In this document: positions 1 to 5,043 of the stretch, piece after piece | How positions within the stretch are numbered: the stretch's first letter is position 1 | How the letters are laid out: the number at the start of each line of letters is the position of its first letter | Source of the DNA: an uncultured Lachnospiraceae bacterium | Lineage (GTDB): Bacteria; Bacillota; Clostridia; Lachnospirales; Lachnospiraceae | Length of the DNA stretch: 5,128 bases | NCBI GenBank assembly: GCA_910588285.1 | Contig: CAJUQB010000032.1 | Location: 43,164-48,291 of the forward strand | Direction of reading: 5' to 3' | Position numbers and translations under genes: made by a program | Notes under the pieces: model-generated | What the model was told of the DNA's origin: nothing | Seen by the model: the letters and a program-made list of their open reading frames with translations, nothing else | The model's database searches: none

Positions 1-257
1 GCTTTGACTATGCATCTCTGGCAGCGGCTATGCTGCGCAGCCAGGGGATTCCCACCAAGATGGTATTCGGCAATGTGTCGCCGGACGATCTGTACCATGC
101 CTGGAATATGTTCTATACAGAAGAGACCGGCTGGGTCACAGTGAGCTTTGAGGCATCGGAGGGCTGGAACCGGCTGGACCTGACCTTTTCCGCGAACGGT
201 ACGGACCGGAACTTCATTGGCGACGGGAGCAATTATTCAGATACAGCCTACTATTAG
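1..257 (+). CDS. Transglutaminase-like domain protein, C-terminal part (5' end outside window)
   Basis: The reading frame is open from the first base to the TAG at 255-257; 84 full residues are visible. The pattern FDYASLAAAMLRSQGIP, then YHAWN, then WNRLDLTF matches the second half of the transglutaminase/protease-like fold (Transglut_core). The catalytic His would be in YHAWN (codon 96-98) and the catalytic Asp in RLDLTF (codon 177-179). The family usually has Cys immediately before FDYA. The window opens with GC, which fits the last two bases of a TGC Cys codon, so the catalytic triad is probably complete in the full gene. Many bacterial members are secreted or membrane-anchored proteins of unknown substrate, acting as peptidases or cross-linkers; the N-terminus that would settle this is missing. 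It ends 45 nt before the pilus-like cluster on the same strand and may be co-transcribed. The fold is fairly certain, the function is not. Confidence 0.82.
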   Translation, partial: FDYASLAAAMLRSQGIPTKMVFGNVSPDDLYHAWNMFYTEETGWVTVSFEASEGWNRLDLTFSANGTDRNFIGDGSNYSDTAYY

Positions 258-290
258 AGCTGCATCTGCAAATTTTAGAGTATGGATGCT

Positions 291-296
291 AGGAGG
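291..296 (+). promoter_or_regulatory. Ribosome binding site that fixes the PilC-like start
   Basis: A perfect AGGAGG lies 6 nt before the ATG at 303. The longer alternative start (ATG at 282) lies upstream of this site and has no Shine-Dalgarno sequence of its own, so 303 is the better start. The conserved part of the protein begins shortly after residue 6. Confidence 0.8.
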
Positions 297-302
297 AAAG
301 TC

Positions 303-1346
303 ATGAGACATAAAAAACTGGACAGTCTGGGTGTGAGCGCATTTTGCGAGAGTATGGCAATGATGGTACAGTCCGGGATCCAGATGGACGAGGCGGTGGC
401 GCTCCTGCGCCAGGACAGCGGCAAGACCGGCCCCTTAGAGCAGGGGCTGGTGACAATGCAGTCCTGTACGGAGCAGGGAAAGCGGATGTCGGAGGCCATG
501 GAGGCAGCCGGGATTTTTCCGGAATATGCCATCCGGATGGTGGCAGCCGGAGAGGGAGCCGGACGGCTGGAGGACGTACTGTTCCAGCTGGCCAGGTATT
601 ATGCGGATCAGAAAACCATGACAGATAAGCTCCGCAATGCCATTGTGTATCCCACAGTCATGCTGGTGATGATCATCGCGGTGCTGGCTGTGATGCTGAC
701 CATGGTGCTTCCTGCGTTCCTGGGCGTGTATGACAATCTCACCGGCAGCCTGACGGATTCCTCCTATGGATATGTCCGGTGGGCCTATGGCATCTGCTGG
801 GCCGCGCTGGTGGTGATGCTTGTGCTGGTGGCAGCGCTTCTGGCAGGCCTTCTTCTGTGGAGGGGAAAGAAGCGGTACATACTGGAGGCAGTGCTGGGGA
901 AGATCCCGGCTTGTGCTTCTATATTAGAATGTCTGGGCATGTTTCGGTTTACAGCGGCCCTGTCCACCTTCCTTGCCAGCGGCGAGATGCAGGATATTGC
1001 AGTGAAGGAGAGCATGAAGATGGCTTCCTGCCGTCCGGTGGAGAGGAAGATTCAAAGATGTGCAAAAAGCATGGAGGAGGGGCATGGGATTGCCCAGGCG
1101 GCATACAATGAGGGGCTGTTTGAGCCGGTGTATGGCAGAATGCTTCTGGCGGGAGACCGCAGCGGCAGTCTGGAAACAGTGCTGAAGAAGCTGACGGACC
1201 TGCTGGCAGGGCACTGCAGCAGCCTGGTGGACCGGCTGGTGGGGATTGTGGATCCTGTCCTTTCCGGGCTTCTGATGGTGACAGTAGGCCTGTCTCTGCT
1301 CAGCGTCATGCTGCCGCTGATTGGCATGATGAATGCGGTGGGGTAA
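303..1346 (+). CDS. Type II secretion F / PilC-family inner-membrane platform protein
   Basis: This 347-residue protein is the polytopic platform on which the ATPase acts in type IV pilus and type II secretion machines. It has the duplicated T2SSF architecture. Repeat 1 spans about residues 12-137, with F14..L-type start, SGIQMDEA at 24-31, GEGAGRL at 83-89, AIVYP at 113-117 and VLPAF at 135-139. Repeat 2 spans about 213-338, with SG at 226-227, GDRSGSL at 284-290, DPVLSG at 317-322 and MLPLIGMM near the end. Three membrane segments are visible at about 118-140, 163-186 and 319-341, as in GspF/PilC. It is shorter than typical PilC/GspF (about 400 residues), lacking most of the N-terminal cytoplasmic leader before repeat 1. 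The start at 303 is chosen on the AGGAGG at 291-296. It heads a run of small membrane proteins and a PilT-like ATPase, consistent with one machine. The family is secure; pilus versus secretion role is not. Confidence 0.9.
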   Translation: MRHKKLDSLGVSAFCESMAMMVQSGIQMDEAVALLRQDSGKTGPLEQGLVTMQSCTEQGKRMSEAMEAAGIFPEYAIRMVAAGEGAGRLEDVLFQLARYYADQKTMTDKLRNAIVYPTVMLVMIIAVLAVMLTMVLPAFLGVYDNLTGSLTDSSYGYVRWAYGICWAALVVMLVLVAALLAGLLLWRGKKRYILEAVLGKIPACASILECLGMFRFTAALSTFLASGEMQDIAVKESMKMASCRPVERKIQRCAKSMEEGHGIAQAAYNEGLFEPVYGRMLLAGDRSGSLETVLKKLTDLLAGHCSSLVDRLVGIVDPVLSGLLMVTVGLSLLSVMLPLIGMMNAVG

Positions 1347-1387
1347 CCGGGGCCGATCGAAGGATCCGGTGATCGTGTAGATGGTAC

Positions 1388-1395
1388 AGGAGGGG
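1388..1395 (+). promoter_or_regulatory. Ribosome binding site of the 105-residue protein
   Basis: AGGAGGGG precedes the ATG at 1401 by 5-7 nt. It is the main sequence evidence that this small, poorly conserved gene is translated. The rest of the 54-nt gap after the PilC-like gene shows no convincing terminator or promoter. Confidence 0.75.
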
Positions 1396-1400
1396 CAGAG

Positions 1401-1718
1401 ATGTATTTTGATAAAAAAGTAAGGCGCTGGCCGTATGCAGTCCTCGTGCTTCTGGCGGCAGTGCTGGCGGCAGTGCTGTGGCTTCGGGTGGCTCCGTCCT
1501 CCGGCCGGGATATTCAGGAAGAGGGAGGCAGGGCGCTGAAGGCAGCTGTGGAGCGCAGCGCGCTGCAGTGCTATGTGGTAGAGGGAGCCTATCCTGCGGA
1601 TGTGGCTTATCTGGAGGAGAATTACGGCCTGCAGATTAACCGGGAGGATTTTTATGTGCATTATGATGCCTTTGCATCCAATCTTCCGCCGGATGTGCGG
1701 GTGACGGAGCGGCATTGA
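1401..1718 (+). CDS. Small single-pass membrane protein, possible G/H-like pseudopilin
   Basis: This is a 105-residue protein of no family I can name. A short basic N-terminus (KKVRR, 5-9) is followed by one membrane segment at about 12-30 and an extracytoplasmic part. The outer part contains an amphipathic stretch at about 38-58 (ALKAAVERSALQCYVVEG), then AYPADVAYLEENYGL and a final FYVHYDAFASNLPPDVRV. A helix leading into a residue pattern ending in YP is typical of GspG/GspH-type pseudopilins, where it marks the end of the N-terminal helix. The final segment could be a small beta sheet. There is no prepilin peptidase site: Trp-Pro-Tyr precedes the membrane segment and there is no Gly/Glu pair. 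The gene has a strong RBS at 1388-1395, lies 54 nt after the PilC-like gene and 49 nt before the next. The pseudopilin assignment is inference from topology and context. Confidence 0.72.
   Translation: MYFDKKVRRWPYAVLVLLAAVLAAVLWLRVAPSSGRDIQEEGGRALKAAVERSALQCYVVEGAYPADVAYLEENYGLQINREDFYVHYDAFASNLPPDVRVTERH
1452..1475 (+). repeat. 12-bp perfect tandem duplication in the membrane segment codons
   Basis: CTGGCGGCAGTG occurs twice in a row (1452-1463 and 1464-1475), in frame, encoding LAAV twice (residues 18-25 of the 105-residue protein). It lengthens the hydrophobic helix by four residues without changing the frame. It may be simple low-complexity coding for a transmembrane helix. Confidence 0.6.
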
Positions 1719-1752
1719 AGGCAGGTGGCGGAAATAGACAGGAAGGAATGAG

Positions 1753-1758
1753 AGGAGG
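1753..1758 (+). promoter_or_regulatory. Ribosome binding site that fixes the start at 1768
   Basis: AGGAGG lies 9 nt before the ATG at 1768. Another ATG at 1760 is too close to the site and reaches a TGA after three codons, so 1768 is the start. Confidence 0.7.
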
Positions 1759-1767
1759 CATGCATCC

Positions 1768-2250
1768 ATGAAAAAAAATAGCGGTTCGCCGGTGGCTTTT
1801 TATACAATGGGAATTGCCGTCCTTTTTCTGGCAGGCTTTTTCCTGTTGGTAGTTTTTGGGGCGCAGACCTATCGCAGTGTGGCTGCGGGCCAGGATCAGA
1901 ACAACCGGTCCAGGGCGCTTTTGTCCTACCTGTCCACCTGCGTGAAGGCGGTGGACGGCCGGGTGGAGATCCGGGAGGGCATACAGGAGGGCTCCCAGAT
2001 GCTGGTGGTGACAGCGGAGGAATCCGGATATGCGGTTCGGATTTATTTGGCAGAGGGCAGACTGATGGAGGAGTACGGCTCTGTAGACGGGGAACCGGAT
2101 CCCTCGGCGGCCCTTGAGATCGGCAGGACAGAGGTTTTTCAGGTAGAGGAGCTGTCTGCGGGGACCTATGCTGTCACAACAGATGCCGGCAGGGCATTGT
2201 TTCATGTCAGGGAGCAGGAGGCAGCGGAGGGAATGACAGATGAACCGTGA
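1768..2250 (+). CDS. DUF4860-like single-pass protein, possible GspJ/ComGF-type minor pseudopilin
   Basis: This 160-residue protein has a short basic start (MKKNSG), one long hydrophobic segment at about 10-31, and an extracytoplasmic domain. The domain begins with a helix carrying NNRSRALLSYLSTCVKAVDG and continues as alternating strands: QMLVVTAE, AVRIYLAEGRLMEEYG, ALEIGRTEVFQVEEL, TYAVTTDAGRALFHV. This order (helix, 'read-out' strand, YxxxIY-type strand plus a 'xGxLxE' turn, then I..x..F strand) resembles what I recall of DUF4860 proteins of Firmicutes. It also fits the general plan of GspJ/ComGF minor pseudopilins. No database search was possible. There is no Glu at +5 or Gly cleavage site before the membrane segment; GSPVAFYTMG stands in that place. 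It overlaps the next gene by 11 nt, so translation is probably coupled. The gene is certain, the family moderately so, and the pseudopilin role is inferred. Confidence 0.8.
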   Translation: MKKNSGSPVAFYTMGIAVLFLAGFFLLVVFGAQTYRSVAAGQDQNNRSRALLSYLSTCVKAVDGRVEIREGIQEGSQMLVVTAEESGYAVRIYLAEGRLMEEYGSVDGEPDPSAALEIGRTEVFQVEELSAGTYAVTTDAGRALFHVREQEAAEGMTDEP

Positions 2251-2698
2251 AGGAAGAGGGAATAAGGAAAGAGGCCATATCACGGCTTTTTATATTGAGA
2301 CATTGTTTCTGGCGGTTATATTTGTGGCTATGATTCTGATACTGCTGCGGGTATTCTCCCAGGCGTCGGTTATGAGTGACAATGCGCGGGAGCTGACCTG
2401 TGCCGTTGGCCTGGCGGAGAGCGCGGCGGAGGCAGTGGCTGCGTCTGGCAGCCAGGAGGAGCTGATACGGCTGTTGGATGAGAATGGGAATGTCCGCCCT
2501 CTGGATGGAGGCGGAATCTGTGCGGAGTACGGGACAGACGGCAAGCCGGCTCCCGGCGGCGGGCTTCAGGTGGAGGTCACCTGGGAGCCGGAGGAAAACG
2601 GCTGTGTGAACAGTGTAATTACGGTCTGCCGGAAGGGAGAGCAGGAACCGGTCTATTCCCTGACAACGGCAGTTTATGTAGAGGAGGCGGTACCATGA
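2240..2698 (+). CDS. Single-pass membrane protein, possible GspI/PilV-type minor pseudopilin
   Basis: This 152-residue protein has a charged N-terminus (residues 1-12, rich in Arg, Lys and Glu), one membrane segment at about 17-38, then a helix (about 39-57) and a small globular part ending in strands LQVEVTWEPEE, SVITVCRKG and YSLTTAVYVEE. The stretch AFYIETLFLAVIF, with Glu at residue 20, followed by a helix containing ARELTCAVGLAESAAEAV, resembles GspI/PilV/ComGE proteins. In those, an IE at the start of the membrane helix is followed by a helix ending in A..LAE. Thr15-Ala16 stands where Gly-Phe would be in a cleavable prepilin, so processing is doubtful. The start at 2240 overlaps the previous stop (ATGAACCGTGA) and is preceded by GGAGG within 2227-2231. 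It shares an ATGA overlap with the next gene. I do not recognise a named family; the role is inferred. Confidence 0.78.
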   Translation: MNREGRGNKERGHITAFYIETLFLAVIFVAMILILLRVFSQASVMSDNARELTCAVGLAESAAEAVAASGSQEELIRLLDENGNVRPLDGGGICAEYGTDGKPAPGGGLQVEVTWEPEENGCVNSVITVCRKGEQEPVYSLTTAVYVEEAVP

Positions 2699-3117
2699 AG
2701 CATATACCGGTTAAGCTGGGGCCGCTGGCTCTTGTGCTGACCGTGATCAGCATCTGTATGACGGTTCTTGGCATTTTGTCCTTTACCACGGCCCGGGCGG
2801 ACCTGTCTCTGGCCAGGCGGCATGGCGATACGGTGCGTATACGGTATGAGCTGGAGGCGGAAGGGCAGGCCTTTCTCGGAGAGGCCCACAGGGTCATGGA
2901 GTCAGCCGGAGGTGATTTGGCAGGGCTTTTGGAGCTTGCGGACACAGAGGCCGGAGAGGACGGCGTGATCCGAAGGATTATAAGCAGGGACAGCTTTACC
3001 TTGACCGTTGGAGTGGCGCCGGATGAGGCAGATGGAATCCGGATTGTAGACTGGAGAATACAGAAGGAATGGGAGCCGGATGAGGAGATGGGCAATCTCT
3101 GGTCCGGAGAAGAATAG
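2695..3117 (+). CDS. Single-pass membrane protein, possible GspK/PilX-type minor pseudopilin
   Basis: This 140-residue protein has a short basic N-terminus, one membrane segment at about 10-30, then a long helix (LSFTTARADLSLARRHGDTV continuing to ELEAEGQAFL) and an acidic C-terminus ending in WEPDEEMGNLW. The sequence LGPLALVLTVIS followed by a T/S-rich turn, an Arg/Asp 'RADL..A' stretch and EAEG matches the pattern of PilX/GspK N-termini. There, a G|MALLV-type site lacks the +5 Glu and the helix ends near 'AEAG'. Gly9 sits where the cleavage Gly would be, but Pro10 occupies +1, which may block processing. The start overlaps the previous stop by 4 nt (ATGA), with AGGAGG at 2682-2687. GspK-type proteins usually cap the filament tip; in this case they are often larger. 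No database family is claimed; the assignment rests on pattern and position. Confidence 0.78.
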   Translation: MKHIPVKLGPLALVLTVISICMTVLGILSFTTARADLSLARRHGDTVRIRYELEAEGQAFLGEAHRVMESAGGDLAGLLELADTEAGEDGVIRRIISRDSFTLTVGVAPDEADGIRIVDWRIQKEWEPDEEMGNLWSGEE

Positions 3118-3129
3118 AAAGGGGTAACT

Positions 3130-4290
3130 ATGGACGCAGCTATGAATGCAAATGCAACTGAAAACGGGACGAGAGAGATCACAATTCAAAATATCCTGAA
3201 GGCGGCAGTGGAGGATGAGAAGGTATCGGATGTATTTCTGATCGCAGGGCTTCCGGTGACCATGAAGCGCAGCGGCCATCAGAAGCGGATGGACAATGTT
3301 CCGTTGATGCCGGACACCATCCAAAAGCTGGTGGATGAGATTTACCGGGAAGGGAAGCGGGAGCAGGTGAGGCTGGACCGCATGGAGGACGATGACTTCT
3401 CCCTCTCCATGTCCAGGCGCGAGACGGCCCAGGGGATATTTCCGGGGGGCCGGTTCCGTGTCAATATCTTCCGTCAGAGAGGCTCCCTGGCCGCAGTGAT
3501 CCGTGTGATCCGTTTCGGCCTGCCGGATGCAGAAAAGCTGGGGATCCCGGAGGATGTGCTGTCCATGGCGGACAATGGCGGCGGCCTGGTGCTGGTTACC
3601 GGGGCGGCAGGCACCGGAAAGTCCACCACCCTGGCCTGTATGATTGACCGGATTAACCAAAACCGGGACTGCCATATCATTACCATGGAGGATCCCATTG
3701 AGTATATTCACAGGCATAAGAAGGCCATTGTGACCCAGAGAGAGATTTCGATTGATACCCCGGGGTATCTGGAGGCGCTGCGCTCTGCCCTGCGAGAGAG
3801 CCCGGATGTGATTTTCCTGGGGGAAATGCGCGATTTTGACACCATCTATTCTGCCCTGATTGCAGCGGAAACGGGTGTGCTGGTATTCAGCAGCCTCCAT
3901 ACCAACGGGGCGGCGGATACCATTAACCGAATTGTGGATGTTTTCCCGGATAAGGAACAGGCAAGGATGCAGCTGGCCCAGGTACTGCGTGCAGTAGTAT
4001 GTCAGCAGCTGGTGCCCTCCACGGAGCTGGACGAGGACGGGAATCCGGTGCGGATCCCGGTATTTGAGATTATGAAGGTGACAGATGCCATCAATAATAT
4101 GATTCGGGAGAACAAGGTGAACCAGCTGGATGCCATGATGCAGTCCAGTGCCAGCGAGGGCATGTGCACCATGGACGGAAGCCTTCTGAAGCTTTACAGA
4201 CAGGGAAGGATTGACAAGGTGACAGCTCTGAAATACCGCACGCATTACGGCCATGAGTATATGGAAAAACGCCTGGATGAGATGAAATAG
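3130..4290 (+). CDS. PilT-family type IV pilus/secretion ATPase
   Basis: This 386-residue protein is a cytoplasmic hexameric ATPase of the PilT/GspE superfamily that drives filament assembly or retraction through PilC. An N-terminal PAS-like domain (about 17-140) carries the VSDVFLIAGLPV motif at 32-43. The motor domain has Walker A GAAGTGKST (158-166), an Asp box ITMEDPIEY (184-192), Walker B VIFLGEMRD with Glu232, and a His box SSLHTNGAADT (His257) followed by INRIVDVFP. The GEMRD..T and DVFP patterns and the C-terminal AINNMIRENK (320-329, compare AIRNLIRE in PilT) point to PilT rather than PilB/GspE. There is no N-terminal GspE/MshE domain and no CxxC zinc motif, and the length is near PilT (about 350). 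It sits 12 nt after the K-like gene, with AAAGGGG at 3118-3124. I leave the symbol blank because function as extension or retraction motor is open. Confidence 0.93.
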   Translation: MDAAMNANATENGTREITIQNILKAAVEDEKVSDVFLIAGLPVTMKRSGHQKRMDNVPLMPDTIQKLVDEIYREGKREQVRLDRMEDDDFSLSMSRRETAQGIFPGGRFRVNIFRQRGSLAAVIRVIRFGLPDAEKLGIPEDVLSMADNGGGLVLVTGAAGTGKSTTLACMIDRINQNRDCHIITMEDPIEYIHRHKKAIVTQREISIDTPGYLEALRSALRESPDVIFLGEMRDFDTIYSALIAAETGVLVFSSLHTNGAADTINRIVDVFPDKEQARMQLAQVLRAVVCQQLVPSTELDEDGNPVRIPVFEIMKVTDAINNMIRENKVNQLDAMMQSSASEGMCTMDGSLLKLYRQGRIDKVTALKYRTHYGHEYMEKRLDEMK

Positions 4291-4340
4291 CTTTTGGATA
4301 CAGCCGCGGCAGAATAGCAAAGAACAGGAAGAGGCAGAAT

Positions 4341-4838
4341 ATGAAGGTAGTCAGCAAACAGACAAACAGCAGAATGTGTTTTATCTGCGGAATGGATAAC
4401 CCAACAGGGCTCCGTGCCCAGTTCTACAACATGGAGGACGGCAGTGTGGTAACACCCTTCCAATTTCGGGAGGAGCACCAGAGCTTCCCGGGCCGGGTCC
4501 ACGGAGGCCTGGTGGCCACCATGATTGACGAGCTGGGCCTTCGGGCCCTCTGGGTGAAATCAGAGTCCCGGATGGGTGTGACCATGAGCCTGGAAACCAA
4601 ATACCGCAAGCCGGTGCCCTATGGGGAGCCGCTTTACGGCAGGGGCGTAGTGATGCGGGAGAGCAGCAAGTTTGCTGCTATCCACGCCCAGATCCTCAAT
4701 GCCCAGGGAGAGGTGCTGGCCGAAGGAACCACCAAGTATATTTTGCTGGACGCAGAGCAGATCGCCCAGGGAGTGGACGAGCATGCGCAGATGTGCTATC
4801 TTCTGGAGGATGAGGTGCGGGAGCTGCCGGTTGGTTAA
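4341..4838 (+). CDS. PaaI-type hotdog-fold thioesterase
   Basis: This 165-residue protein has the hotdog fold of PaaI/YbgC-like acyl-CoA thioesterases. The N-terminal CFICGMDNPTGL (13-24) is the CxxCG..NP.GL start seen in one subgroup. The central HGGLVATMIDELG (54-66) is the conserved helix with the HGG and catalytic Asp/Glu region, and later strands TMSLETKYRKPVPYG and GEVLAEGTTKYILL complete the fold. It would hydrolyse an acyl- or aryl-CoA in the cytoplasm; the substrate cannot be read from sequence. AGGAAGAGG at 4326-4334 places the start at 4341. The 50-nt gap after the ATPase has only a short GCCGCGGC palindrome and no T-run, so read-through from the pilus cluster is possible. Nothing links it functionally to the pilus genes. 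The stop at 4836-4838 coincides with an abrupt composition change. Confidence 0.9.
   Translation: MKVVSKQTNSRMCFICGMDNPTGLRAQFYNMEDGSVVTPFQFREEHQSFPGRVHGGLVATMIDELGLRALWVKSESRMGVTMSLETKYRKPVPYGEPLYGRGVVMRESSKFAAIHAQILNAQGEVLAEGTTKYILLDAEQIAQGVDEHAQMCYLLEDEVRELPVG
4818..4823 (+). promoter_or_regulatory. Possible ribosome binding site for a TTG start at 4831
   Basis: CGGGAG lies within the end of the thioesterase gene, 7 nt before TTG at 4831. It is a weak match and is the only translation signal seen for the small downstream reading frame. The alternative ATG at 4864 has no Shine-Dalgarno-like sequence. Confidence 0.3.
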
Positions 4839-5043
4839 GTTTAGCTATCCAACACCTTTTGAAATGGGAGAGGTATATCAGAGATTGATTCTGGATACAA
4901 TGGCATCCAAGGAGAATTATGTAGATGGGATTATTCGTGTTTACAACAATGAAATTTGCGAGGTGATTGATAATTACAATGGCAGTGCATTTTATGAGCC
5001 ATCCTATGTAATAGCCAGAGCTTACCAGAACGGTGGATTTTAA
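4831..5043 (+). CDS. Unrecognised small AT-rich reading frame, possibly a truncated remnant
   Basis: This frame codes for up to 70 residues if it starts at TTG 4831 (overlapping the thioesterase stop by 8 nt) or 60 from ATG 4864. I do not recognise the family. The visible sequence is soluble and acidic, with FEMGEVYQRLILDTM as a likely helix, then GIIRVYNNEICEVID, YNGSAFYEPSYVIARAY and the end QNGGF. It has no membrane segment. The reading frame continues upstream through the thioesterase in another frame, but that part is a shadow. Base composition is very different from the upstream genes (hand count 19 of 60 G+C at 4921-4980, against 36 of 60 at 4561-4620), as expected of a transferred segment. 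It could be a complete small accessory protein or the C-terminal end of a larger gene cut off by rearrangement at about 4838. Coding bias looks real: sensible residue composition with no low-complexity content. Confidence 0.5.
   Translation: MVKFSYPTPFEMGEVYQRLILDTMASKENYVDGIIRVYNNEICEVIDNYNGSAFYEPSYVIARAYQNGGF

Noticed and set aside
258..290. Possible terminator: TGCATCTGCA followed by AATTTT
   Set aside because: The stem is only four base pairs and the T-run is short; too weak to call.
282..302. Upstream ATG extending the PilC-like protein by seven residues
   Set aside because: The AGGAGG at 291-296 lies downstream of this ATG and fits the start at 303.
1343..1372. Inverted ACCGG / CCGGT in the gap after the PilC-like gene
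   Set aside because: Five base pairs around a loop of over 12 bases, with no T-run; not a credible terminator or regulatory hairpin.
924..1769. Reverse-strand open frame of 281 codons
   Set aside because: It spans two real + strand genes and their gap, with His/Gln-rich sequence and no recognisable domain or RBS; a shadow.
4301..4311. GCCGCGGC palindrome between ATPase and thioesterase genes
   Set aside because: It is an eight-base palindrome with no loop and no following T-run; likely chance in GC-rich DNA.
2902..4320. Long open frame on the reverse strand (472 codons) opposite the ATPase gene
   Set aside because: It is the mirror of a GC-rich coding frame; the translation is rich in His, Gln, Leu and Arg with no family pattern, and the + strand has full PilT motifs.
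4672..4830. Upstream extension of the small AT-rich frame into the thioesterase gene
   Set aside because: The translation there (rich in Arg, Trp, Ser, Pro) is an out-of-frame reading of the thioesterase; only the part from about 4831 looks like protein.
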